Below, piece by piece: positions 20,301-29,766 of a stretch of DNA of 64,000 nucleotides. A program made the position numbers and the translations under genes. The stretch spans positions 62,001-126,000 of the forward strand of contig JANEZZ010001568.1 of assembly GCA_026122225.1 (NCBI GenBank). The letters run 5' to 3'. The stretch's first letter is position 1; the number at the start of each line of letters is the position of its first letter. The notes under the pieces were generated by a model. The model did no database searches and was not told the DNA's origin. It saw only the letters and a program-made list of their open reading frames with translations. Source of the DNA: Heloderma charlesbogerti. Lineage: Eukaryota; Chordata; Lepidosauria; Squamata; Helodermatidae.

Positions 20301-22511
20301 ATCACGAGAGTTAACCCAAAGGGAGGACAGACTGAGCAAAGACAAGGTGGACTGATCAGGCGGCCTGATGATGGCACAATTCACAGCCACGAAGAAGAGT
20401 TTTCCCAAAAGGAAAGAGTTGCCTTAAGGGATTAACCTCAAATGAGATGATGAGGTCTGTAATGCCCTGGGGTTTTCCCTTAGGATTAAGGTTGAATGAG
20501 AACTTAGTTCCTGTTTGAAAATCATGCAAACTTGTCCTGTTCGCAACCCTGAATGCAAGCACAAGCAGGAATGCAATTCTCCGGAATTTTTTCGCAATTT
20601 CCCGAACGTGTTTGTGTTTGAAATTGCACATATGCACAAGTGTGCACTTCCAAAAATATGTATTTATGCATTTGTAGAAATGCACAAATCCCCCCCAAAT
20701 CCACATGTTCATGCCTATGGCGGGTGGGGGAGCATTTTTGGTTCAATTGGGAAAAAATGTGCACTTTTTAAATGTGCATTTTTTCCCGTAAAATGAAAAC
20801 AAAAATGCTCGCATTTCAGAATGCAAATGAGATGAAACGAGCATCAAGGATGAATTTGGAGAACCTCAACATGCTTGAACACTGCATGTCCACCCAGCCC
20901 TACTTAGGATATTTTCATTTATTTATAGCATTTCTATGCCTGTTAGCCAAAAAGGCTCCCAAAGCAGCTTCGAAAGATAAGAAAGACATGGCACGAAAGG
21001 GGATTGCGGCGGAGGAGGAAACAAGCAAATTCAAGAGCTCGATTCTTAGTTGCAAAATCCAGCAGGTCACAGACCTCCTCTCCATGGCGTCATCAGCAAC
21101 GGCAGTTGGTGGCGGTGGGGGGACTCTCGGCCAGAGCTGCATCCAGGCGCGACGGAGGCTGCCTGACGGCTCCTTCCGCTCCCCCTGGCAAAGTGTCGGG
21201 TTCAGAAGGCTGTCAGAGGGAGCGCTTTAGAAAGAATATGGATACAGAGTAATGTTCTGATCTCTTCCTTGCATCCATCCAGAAGTGGACACCCTTCCTG
21301 ATGCTAGACGCCCTCTTGTCCTTCCACTCCAGCATCCGTCCTGGTATGGACTGCCCAGGGATTCATCCAGGGCCTTCTAAACTACTGGCCTGGATCAAGG
21401 AATGGATCTGCCAGAAACATTACGGTACATAGGGATGGTTTGTGCTCAGAAAGGCAACATGATAACCCAAATCAGACACACCTGATTTTTCTCTAAAAAG
21501 GATAAACATTGACTAAGCATACATACTTATACCGAGAATACAAAACACATTTCCTGATAACGTTTTCTAAGAGTTTTCTTTTGCGGGCATTCCCTGAACT
21601 GTTGGAGAATTCTGGCTCCAGGGAATATTTAGCCTCCCCCCCCCCCCATGAATTCATCACCTGTGAATTTCAGGGACAGCTGCAGATCCAGTCTGACATA
21701 TTATTTTAATACAGTTGAAGGAAGCGAGAGGCTTGCCTCTCCCCCAGCCAGTCCTTCAGCCACCACTGTGAACTAACAACAGTATGTAATGCAGCATTAA
21801 CTGGGCTGAGATTTCTCTGTGGATAATTTTCTGAGTCAATTCCTGAGCCTTTAGATCATGATGGGGACCACAGAAAACATGTCCAAGAAACAATCGAGAG
21901 AACTGATTGACTCAAACCAATAAGGTCCTCACCAGAGTTGGCTGGGTCCAGTGATCTGATCTCATAGTTCACTGCAGTCAACTAGGGTTTTGTCAAGCAC
22001 AGAGGATTTCTGTGCATGAGCCTACAAAATAGCTGGTTTGGAGCATCTGGTCTTCTGAAGCCCACACATGCACAGGATCTTGTTAATATTCTGAACTCCT
22101 GGGCAAATGGCACCAATTTGTAATACAACTGAGCGCTGCAGGCAGAACAAATTCAGACCCCAAACCAAGTGATAATGAACTTCAGTGATATAACTAATAT
22201 AAATCTGTTTAAACCCAATTCAGCGTTTGCAGCTTCCAAACTAGTACCTCTGGAGAATGTAGGTGTGTGAAAAGATGAATGGTATCTGTTAGAAATCACC
22301 CAGCACCCCCACCAAATGGCTGCTCCCATGACAGCGAAACGAGATTCAAGATGACTTTGATGTGTAGTCTAGAAACGCCTGGACTGTCCAGAACCAGGGC
22401 CATCCCCAGGGGTTACAGCTGCAAGCCAGTAGCTCTCTCTCCAGGAATGCCAGCCAGGACTGCACACTCTCTGATGTTGTTTTCCCTGTCTCCCTGTCAA
22501 TCGTTCCCCTA
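20301..22511. other. Long unrecognised region
   Basis: No gene is supported. Inside it are a fragment of a short repeat near 20920-20985 (TTTATTTATAGCATTTCTATGCC...GGCTCCCAAAGC), a poly-C run near 21640, and otherwise unique-looking DNA. The open frames are short and overlap on both strands. Confidence 0.4.
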
Positions 22512-22640
22512 CGACAGGGGTGTCGAATGTGAGGCCCTCCAGGTGTTATTGAACTGCAGTCCCCATCAGCCTGAGCCAACATAACCAGTGGTGAGAGATT
22601 ATGGGAATTGCAGTTCAACCACATTTGGACAGCCAAACAT
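22512..22640. mobile_element. Palindromic hAT-like MITE (copy 4)
   Basis: It starts ACAGGGGTGTCGAATG and GCCCTCCAGGTGTTATTGAACTGCAGT. The other arm contains GGGAATTGCAGTTCAACCACATTTGGAC. The two arms pair with mismatches. It is non-coding. Confidence 0.6.
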
Positions 22641-24984
22641 TTAACGCCTTTGCAGTAGGAGGACATAATGCTTTGGTGAAAGAGAGAGCCACAGCAAAAC
22701 AAGGCATAGCGAAGGAAGGTCCAGAGTCACCCTAGTCACAGGCACCATTTTTGTGTGGGTTTCAGTGGTTCAGGCGCCACGTGGGCTGGTTGTGCCAGCA
22801 TGTGGATTCGGCAGTCTGTGTGGAACTACTGGGTGCAGGCGCCTGACATGGCTGCGCTTTTGTGCTGACCCAGTTCGTTCACGGAGATCTGCCTCTTTCT
22901 AATTCTGCTTCCCTTTGCAGCAGCCACCATCTCCCTGCTCTGTGCCTCCTGCCGTCCGGAGTTCTGACGGCCGTCCCCCGCTCAGGCAGCCAAGCAAGGC
23001 AGGAACAGCAGCAGAGGAAACAGCACAGCAACGCAGAAGCAGCAAAACCGAAAGGGATCTTCTGTGTGCCGTTTCTCGGAATTCAGATGCTGAGAAATAA
23101 CGCTCCACCTAGCAACGGGATGTCTGTTCACTTCCATGCAGAAAGGTCAGGAAGACGGGGGTGGGGGTGTTCACGCAGCTCCTTCCGAAGGCTGTTCTGT
23201 GCTCTGTTGGTCCTGCTTCTGCATGAAAAATGACCTATTCGGATCTTTGCTCTTTACTGAACAGATCAGCCAAGGCCGCGACGTTTTGCCTCCCCTTGCC
23301 TGCATGGCCGTTCTTCCCTGCTCTCCCCAGCTGTGGTCCTTTGCCTTGTGCCACAAAGGTGAGGATTAAGGGGGGCAGACGTTTTCAGACAGCGTTCTGG
23401 GCTTCCTGAAAGCTTGCTGGGGATCAGTCCTGCCTGATGAAGTTCCCCTGAAAAGCAGCGTGGCCAACACCACGGAGGCATGTTGGGTGTGTCCTGGGGA
23501 GCGCTACCAGTTCAGCCAGGGTGTCGCTGAGGTTAAACAGGCCCCATCGGAGCCCATGTGAAATGGGTGTCTGCTCTACAATATTTCCCGGAATCCTCCG
23601 CAATGCACAGGTGTTTCTCAGCAGATAAATCTGTGCGGAAAAAGCTCCCTGGATAGTCAGATTGAAAACCACGAAGGTAGGGTGGGAGCTGCCGGGGGTT
23701 ACTGGCAAATATAAAAGGAACATGGCAACCCCACCCTTATGAAAGGATGAGAGTCAAGTGTCGAACCAAGTGTCTCGTATCACATGTTATTTGGCCCTGA
23801 ATCTCATTCTTCCAAGCATGACAGGCGGGCTTAATCTCAGAGCAGCCCTTAAGGGCCCTGAAGAACTTCGAATGCCTTTGAGGCACCCGAAGAGCTCAGA
23901 ACGAGAGAGAGGGAGCTCTGTGTCACACGTTATGTTTTCCTTTCAACGTACACATAAGGTGTTTCACTAGCGGGGGATCTTCACGACAACGGAATCAGAA
24001 GCGCGTTGGAATGCTGTCCAGATTTTCATAGAATCAGCTTTGGTTTGTCAGGGACACATGAAGCAAGATAAGCCGAGTGTACCGTACCTTTAAAATCTGG
24101 TTTTCAGGGGTCACACGGTGCTTGAAAGAAACACACTTCCGGGTGGGGTGTGGGGAGTAGAACTGAGCATCATCAAACTCGGGGCTGCTCAACCAACAAG
24201 AGAGGCTTGTTTCCTGGCCCCTGTCCAGGCTCCCCCCTCCTGGATAATTGAGTCTGACTGCCGCTACCCCGTATGGTGTGTGTGTGGTGGTGGTGGTGGT
24301 GGGGGGGGCTGTGGCTGACTTTGGGTTCTGTCAGCACGGCAAGGGAGTCCACGGTTGCTGCTTCACCCCTCTTGCCGGAAGGGAGAGCAGCGTATGAGAG
24401 TGGGGGGCGGGGGGGGGGAGCGGGGTCTTCTGCGGGATTTCTAGGACTCTGCAATGGATCAACAAGAGTTTCTGCTCCTCATTGCCTAACAGCAGCGACA
24501 AGGAAGGGCTCCCTCTCCTCATTCGAGATCAGTGGCTGAAGTGGGAAGAGGGCGTGGGGCGAAAAGCAGGAGTGGAGTTCTGTGTGACAGGTCTGCGAGC
24601 TCAGTTCTGGTAGTGAAAACAGTTCCAGAACTGGGATGAGCATGCGCTGAGGCACTCTTGTCGTCAGTTCTAAGAGGGTATCCCTCACCCCCATTCCAAG
24701 CCACCCTTTTGCACCTCTCTCCAGCTGGTGGATCTGGCCCATCAGGGTCTAGTGCCAAAACCAAGTAGATCCCGCAAGCCTGAAGGGTGCACATCCCTGG
24801 TGCATGACAGCCTTGCAGGGTAGTCCAGAGTTGTTATCTAGTCTGCTAGTGAGTTGGGTGTTGGGGGGTGCAGTCGGGGGAGGGGGGCTGCAAAGAATTT
24901 AATGAAAAGAAGGGCACTTCCCTCAATTCCCTTTGTTAAAGGATTTCTGCATGCGACTTCCTTCTGGCCTCACAGGTTACAACT
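22641..24984. other. Long unrecognised region
   Basis: Moderate GC and no exon recognised on either strand. A CCTAGCAAC word at 23108-23116 resembles an X-box half but lacks a partner Y box. G/C homopolymer runs lie near 24300 and 24400. Confidence 0.4.
24267..24310. repeat. (GT)n/(GGT)n microsatellite and G run
   Basis: GTGTGTGTGTG is followed by several GGT units and a run of G. A simple low-complexity tract. Confidence 0.9.
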
Positions 24985-25250
24985 TGTGCCCCACCACCAT
25001 ACGTAGGAGACGGCTACCAATGGCCACCAGTCCTGATGGCTACATGCCACCCCCAGTACCAGAGGCAGTATGCCTGTGCACACCAGTTGCTGGGGAACGT
25101 GGGCGGGAGGGGGCTGATGCACTTGGCTCTTGCTTGTGGGCTTCCTGTGGGCAGCTCCCTGGCCATGTGTGAATGGAATGCTGGACTAGAGGGACCCTGG
25201 GTCTGATCCAGCATCAGGGCTCTTCCTTTGTTAGTATGTTCTTATGAATT
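24985..25250 (+). mobile_element. CR1-clade LINE 3' tail fragment
   Basis: A plus-strand tail with GGCTACCAATGGCCACCAGT, CCAGTTGCTGGGGAACGTGG, TGAATGGAATGCTGGACTAG, GGTCTGATCCAGCATCAGGG and an end of TTAGTATGTTCTTATG type. Confidence 0.8.
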
Positions 25251-25257
25251 ATATTCC

Positions 25258-25305
25258 ATTATACATACATATACATACATACATACACACACACACACCA
25301 GGCGA
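25258..25305. repeat. (ACAT)n/(CA)n microsatellite
   Basis: Alternating ACAT and AC units follow directly on the 3' end of the LINE tail, a frequent place for microsatellite growth. Confidence 0.9.
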
Positions 25306-25594
25306 GCCGGGCTGTATGAGCTCCTGGAAGGCTCAGTGACCCTTCCGCTCACATCCGGGCCTGGGTTGTGCACGTCTTTCCTCCTCCCATCCTCCTTTGT
25401 GGCTGCCATTTTAACACAAGACGGGTGTGTGTGTCTTGCCTTTTGTAAGTCTGTTGCTGCACACAACAGTAGCCCCAAAGGGCAATTTCCTCAACAGTAG
25501 ACTTGGGAAAAACAAGAGCCCCCATCCTGCATTAAAATGGTGGCTGCAAGGCGGGTGGGTGAGGAAGGACACGTGTGAGCGAATGGGCCCAGTA

Positions 25595-25765
25595 AGCCCT
25601 CCTGCCCCACCAATGCCAGTGCCACCAAGGTAGCCAGGATGGGGGGAGGCGGCGAAGGGAGCGCTGCTCGCCGCTCCTTTTCCCCCATCCCGGCTACCAC
25701 AGCGGCAACAGTGGGGCAGGAGGATGACAGGAAGGAAGCCCCTCTTGTCATCCTCCTGCCCCACT
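25595..25765. repeat. Compound inverted-repeat (multi-hairpin) segment
   Basis: Three related arms occur in a row. Positions 25710-25729 and 25746-25765 are perfect 20-nt inverted arms with a 16-nt spacer (core GGGGCAGGAGGATGAC). A third, earlier copy of the arm at about 25597-25612 pairs imperfectly with 25710-25722, and the text between them (GGTAGCCAGGATGGGGG against CCCCCATCCCGGCTACC) also pairs. The segment could fold as a cruciform or as two alternative hairpins. Nothing coding is seen. Confidence 0.75.
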
Positions 25766-25854
25766 GGCACTGCTGCTGCCGTGGGAGCCAAGCTGGGATA
25801 GGGAGAAGGAAGCAGTGGCGTCGGCAGTGAGGGACAAGCTGGTGTCCCCTGCAC

Positions 25855-26165
25855 CATTTGCGTTCCCGCTTTAGCCGTGATAGGCTACGTAAATATTTAC
25901 GTAGCCTATCGTGGGCCGGCGTAGGGAAGCAAATGGTGTCCCCTATGCAGGGTGCCATTTGCGTCTGCAGCAGCCCGGCAGCGGCTGCAGGCCCCGCTGC
26001 AGGTTGGCCCAGCTGGTGGCTCCGCGGACTGGCTGCAGAGAAGTCGGCTAGGCAGGATTCTGGGGGGGAGGAACGGATCACCTCCCCCCCGTCGAGGATT
26101 CCGGGGAGAGGAACGGATTGCCTCCCCCCACCTGAGGACCCCAGCGGAGCCAGGCAAGTGGGGTT
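25855..26165. repeat. Hairpin-rich repeat with a 32-nt perfect palindrome
   Basis: A perfect 32-nt palindrome occupies 25879-25910, with centre ACGTAAAT|ATTTACGT. Around it CACCATTTGC and GCAAATGGTG form a further inverted pair (about 25853 and 25931). GCAAATGGTG also pairs with a later CCATTTGC near 25960. The GGAATCC/GGATTCC-rich part at 26040-26130 resembles the arms of 27926-28318, so it is probably a member of the same foldback family. Confidence 0.65.
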
Positions 26166-26359
26166 TCGTACGCCCCTACCCAATATCCCTCCCCCAGATT
26201 TCTATATGGGAGAGGACCAAAATCTGTACTCCATTTTTTTTTCACACGGTGGGGCCTCCTTGCAGAGGCTGTTCATTCCAGGTATCAGTTCACATTTCAT
26301 AGATTTATGGAAGCATTTCTTATCATTCATACCAAAACTAGTTGTGAATGTGAGACAAC

Positions 26360-26510
26360 AGCCTGTGGCTCATTGGGAGGGCAGCTGCTTTGCGTGCGGA
26401 AGGTCTCAGGTTCAATCCCTGGCAGCATCTCCAGGGAGGGCAGGAAAAATTCCTGCCTGAAACCCTGGAGAGTTGTTGCCAGTCAGTGTCGACAATACTG
26501 GGCTAGATGG
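26360..26510 (+). mobile_element. tRNA-derived SINE
   Basis: A tRNA-like head with an A-box-like GGCTCATTGGGAGGGC and a B box GGTTCAATCCC at 26409-26419, followed by a body ending TGGAGAGTTGTTGCCAG and GACAATACTGGGCTAGATGG. Fragments of the same head occur at 40285-40345 and, inverted, near 38590-38690. Confidence 0.75.
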
Positions 26511-26783
26511 ACCCACATAGTTAATTCACTACAACAAGATGTAGTGATGGCCTCCAATCTTGGTAGCTTTAAAAGGGGATTAGATAAATTCCTGGAGGAG
26601 GAGAAGGCTATCACTGGCTATGAGTCCTGATGGCTCTAAGCTACCTCCAGTATCAGAGACAGTGGGCCTATGTACACAGTTGCTGGGGAACATGGGTGGG
26701 AGGGTGCTGTTGCACTCCTGTCCTGCTTGTGATTTTCCTGTGGGCAGCTGGTTGGCCACTGTGTGAACAAAATGCTGGACTAG
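26511..26783 (+). mobile_element. CR1-clade LINE 3' tail, split by LTR and hairpin element
   Basis: The LINE tail starts near ACAACAAGATGTAGTGATGG and runs to GAATGCTGGACTAG-like text at 26783. It resumes after the solo LTR at 27252-27285 (AAGGACCC, TTGGTCTGATCCAGC) and again after a hairpin element at 27642-27690, where it ends CTTCTTATGTTCTTATG. The continuous order across both insertions dates the LINE as the oldest of the three. Confidence 0.8.
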
Positions 26784-27251
26784 TGTATTGGCCCCAGGAG
26801 CATAGCCAAGTCACCTGTAGCGTTAGAAGGGTGTAGAGATCCATAATGCTTGCTTAAGTTCATTATTGGTGCAATTCCCTTGCTAGTAGGCCTCTGAGTA
26901 TGTTGAGATGAGTCAAAGGCCGATATCAAGATGTGCCTGGGAAGCAAAGTTTGCTTGTCTTAAAGCTGCAGGTGGCTGTGCTGAGAACCAAACACTTCTA
27001 GTCTATGCTGGGAATGAATGTAAGGTGGCACTTGCTGCTGTCATGCTGCCGCATTGCTAATATGTATGGTATAAAACCCATTGTACCCCATAGCTCTGGG
27101 TTCAGAGAAGCTGTCTGATCCAACCATTAGGTACGCGAGTGTGCTGTAAGTTACTCAATAAAGTACTCCTTGTAAGTAAACCTGGATCTGATTTATCACT
27201 ATCTTGGGACCTCTAAATTAAGAGTTCAAAGCCTACGGCAGGGACAATACA
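26784..27251 (+). mobile_element. Solo LTR of an endogenous retrovirus-like element
   Basis: A 468-bp segment with inverted ends TGTATTG and CAATACA, flanked by an exact 5-bp duplication ACTAG (26779-26783 and 27252-27256), inserted in a LINE tail. Inside are a TATA-like GGTATAAAACCC near 27070 and a polyadenylation signal AATAAA at 27157-27162, in the order expected for U3-R-U5. No internal viral genes are present, so it is what remains after LTR-LTR recombination. A 5-bp duplication also fits some non-viral LTR retrotransposons. Orientation follows from TATA then AATAAA. Confidence 0.85.
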
Positions 27252-27285
27252 ACTAGAAGGACCCTTGGTCTGATCCAGCAGGGCT

Positions 27286-27641
27286 AGGGATGGGCATATT
27301 CCCTACCTTTCCCTCTGCTTGGGAATCCGCCCGTGGGGGGAGGCAATCTGTCCCTCCTCCGGAATCCTCCCTGGCCAGCTCCGCTCCGTGGCCATTCTGT
27401 GGAGCCGCCGGCTGGCCGGCTCTGGAGCACCAGCGATACGGCTGCCATTGCCGTATCGCTGGCTGGGCTGACTGACTTAGGACGCAAATGGTGTAACAGA
27501 TGCCATTTGCAGCCGGAAAGCAATTAGATTACGCTAAATGCAGCCATAAATGGCTGCACTTAGCTTAAACTAAGCGCTTTACGACCACAAATGGCGTAGT
27601 GGATACCATTTGCATCTCTGGTTTTTCACGCGATGGGCTGG
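27286..27641. mobile_element. Hairpin-rich insertion flanked by 23-bp direct repeats
   Basis: A 356-bp insertion inside a LINE tail. The LINE words at 27263-27285 and 27642-27664 are identical over 23 bp. It contains several hairpins: AGCGATACGGC with GCCGTATCGCT (11-bp arms), GCAAATGG with CCATTTGC, and TGCAGCCAT with ATGGCTGCA. It begins AGGGATGGGC, like the terminus of the element at 27926-28318. It has no coding capacity. The 23-bp repeat is too long for a hAT target duplication. Confidence 0.65.
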
Positions 27642-27925
27642 CCTTGGTCTGATCCAGCAGGGCTCTTCTTATGTTCTTATGTCAATACGTGGCTGGGCTC
27701 CCCTTCCTGCTCATTGAGCTGAGCTCCCTTGGAGCCTGACTTGCTTTCATGGCCCTGGCTAACTTTCCCCAAGTGTGGTGCAGACGTGACCCAGCCTATC
27801 TGCCATTGAAACGCATCTGTTTCTCCCTAGCCACACTGGAGGCACGAAGTGGGAATAGCTGCAGCAGCAGTGACAGCTGGAGATCACACCCAGCGCCCTG
27901 CCCAGTGCTGGAATTGATTTGCATC

Positions 27926-28318
27926 TAGGGATGATGGAGAATTCCGCCGTGGACCCAAATGAGGCCAGATTCAAAAGAATCCGGCCTCCAGGTTCTGCAG
28001 CGGAATGGATCACTTACCTCTACCTCCCCCCCGGAATCCTCCAGATCCAACTCCTCTTCGCGGCGATTCCACGGAACCGCACGCCAGCTCCATTTACGGC
28101 TGCATTTAGGTTAAACTAAGCACTGTATGGCCGCAAGTGGCCTCCACTATGCCATTTGAGGCTGTAGTCATTCCTCACAGTGATACGGAGTCGGCGTGCG
28201 GCTCCGCAGAATCGCCACGGAGAGGAGCCGGCTCCGGAGGATTCCGGGGGGAGGAATGGATCGCCCCCCCCGAACGGATTCCCCACATACCGGAAGGCAG
28301 GGAATCTGCCCATCCCTA
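27926..28318. mobile_element. hAT-like foldback MITE with long inverted arms
   Basis: A 393-bp element whose ends TAGGGATG and CATCCCTA are inverted. Each is the tip of a long arm of roughly 150 nt; for example CCCCCGGAATCCTCC near 28027 pairs with GGAGGATTCCGGGGG near 28236, and CGCACGCC with GGCGTGCGG. It is flanked by TTTGCATC (27918-27925) and TTTGCAGC (28319-28326), which differ at one base, an 8-bp target duplication as in the hAT superfamily. It is non-autonomous. Confidence 0.75.
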
Positions 28319-28559
28319 TTTGCAGCTGCTGTTTCTATTCACTCCCTCCATCTCTGCCATTATCACTTCTCCTGCAATGATGTACCTCCGGGACAGTATG
28401 AGACTGGACATTGAAAAGATTTATAGCAAATCAAAATTGATCTTTATTCAGAACTAAACATCATCACAAATTGGCCCTGGAAAAATACAGGAGGGCAACT
28501 CAGAAAACACGGCAATGCAAGGGGCTGGCAATACTGTCATCTAGATTTCCCATAAAACA

Positions 28560-28752
28560 TGCATGAACAAAAATGGAAATTCCAGGGAAAGGGGTTAGCG
28601 GGGCTGCAGCCTGGGTCCTTGGATTTATGCTTGACTATTCCACACGACTTAACCAAACCAGTGCAAGCTGAAAGCAGGACTGAGTGGGGACTAGAACCCA
28701 GATCTCCGGGCTCCCAGTCCGTCACTCTCACCACTACACTACACTGGCTCCC
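28560..28752 (-). mobile_element. tRNA-derived SINE
   Basis: On the minus strand the head reads AGCCAGTGTAGTGTAGTGG, then GAGAGTGACGGACTGG and a B-box-like GGTTCTAGTCC at about 28690-28700, followed by CCCACTCAGTCCTGCTTTC. This is the tRNA-like head common in squamate SINEs. The tail end is not sharply defined. Confidence 0.65.
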
Positions 28753-29204
28753 AACGAGGGAGTTAACGAGGGAGTGTCTCAGGAAGACAGTGCAAACATC
28801 ACACTGGGATACTATGAATGCACGTAGAAGGGGGGGGCGATGATCACACACCCCTGGCCCCACCTCCCTGCGCAGGGCCAGCCCCAGATTGAATAGCGTC
28901 CTGGGTGAGAAGTGCCTTTGGAGCCCAGCCCACCCCACTGTGGTCAGCTTTGCAGGGCTATTGGGCACGGGCTCATCATAAGCCTGCATGGCCAGTCTTC
29001 TGGATGGGCATCCTCCCTGGAAGATGCATAGAAACTATAAGTGCAGTTTTTCAGTGTTATGCACATCTTCAACAGGCTTTGAAATCCCTTTGCACTGAGC
29101 TCAGCTTGGCACCCCCTTCAGCTCAGCTTGGCGTGCTTCTCAGCTTGGTGCTCCGGGTGACCGCCCAGCTTGCCCACGCCTGAGGCCAGCCTGTCCCCAT
29201 GCAT
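28753..29204. other. Unrecognised sequence
   Basis: No gene or repeat is recognised between the SINE and the start of the LINE at about 29205. Confidence 0.4.
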
Positions 29205-29754
29205 GCTCAATATAACTTGTGAAACATGCTCTCTAGCAATTGGTGTACATAGGCATACCACCTCTGAGACTGGAGGGTGCCACTGATAGACTGCTACAGG
29301 AATTTGTCTAACCCCCTTTTAAAGCCATCCAAATTGGTGGCCATCACTACATCTTCTAAAAGCAAATTCCATAGTTGACGATGTGCTGGGTGAAGAAGGA
29401 CTTCCTTTTATCTGTCCAGAATGTCTCATCAATCAACTTCATGGGATGAACCCAGGTTCTATTATTATGAGAGGGAGAAAAATGTCTCCTTATCCACATT
29501 CTCCACACCATGCAAAATTTTGTACACCTCTATCGTGTCTCCCCTTACCCTCCTTTTTTCCAAGCTAACCAAACCCAGCTGTTGCAACCTTCCCTCATAG
29601 CGGAGATGCTCCAGCCCCTTGATCATCTTAGTTGCCCTTTTCTGCACTTTTTCCAGCTCTGCAATATCTTTTTTTTAGGTGTGGTGATCAGAACTGTACA
29701 CAGTATTCCAAGTGTGATCGCACCACAGGTTGGTATATGGGTTTGTATATGGGC
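29205..29754 (-). mobile_element. CR1-clade LINE, 3' end of ORF2
   Basis: The minus strand encodes the end of ORF2 of the second CR1-clade LINE ([39 protein letters not shown]) plus part of the 3' tail. It is split from its upstream part (32998-33911) by the full-length BovB at 29767. Confidence 0.85.
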
Positions 29755-29766
29755 AGTATGACATTT

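Noticed and set aside
23108..23116. CCTAGCAAC, an X-box-like word
   Set aside because: No Y box at the required spacing, no S box and no class II exon nearby; a nine-base match is expected by chance.
22899..23233. Overlapping short frames suggesting a small gene
   Set aside because: Frames are open on both strands, without domain, splice or promoter support.
26360..26510. Functional tRNA gene
   Set aside because: A- and B-box-like words are present but no cloverleaf or anticodon arm can be formed; it is the head of a SINE.
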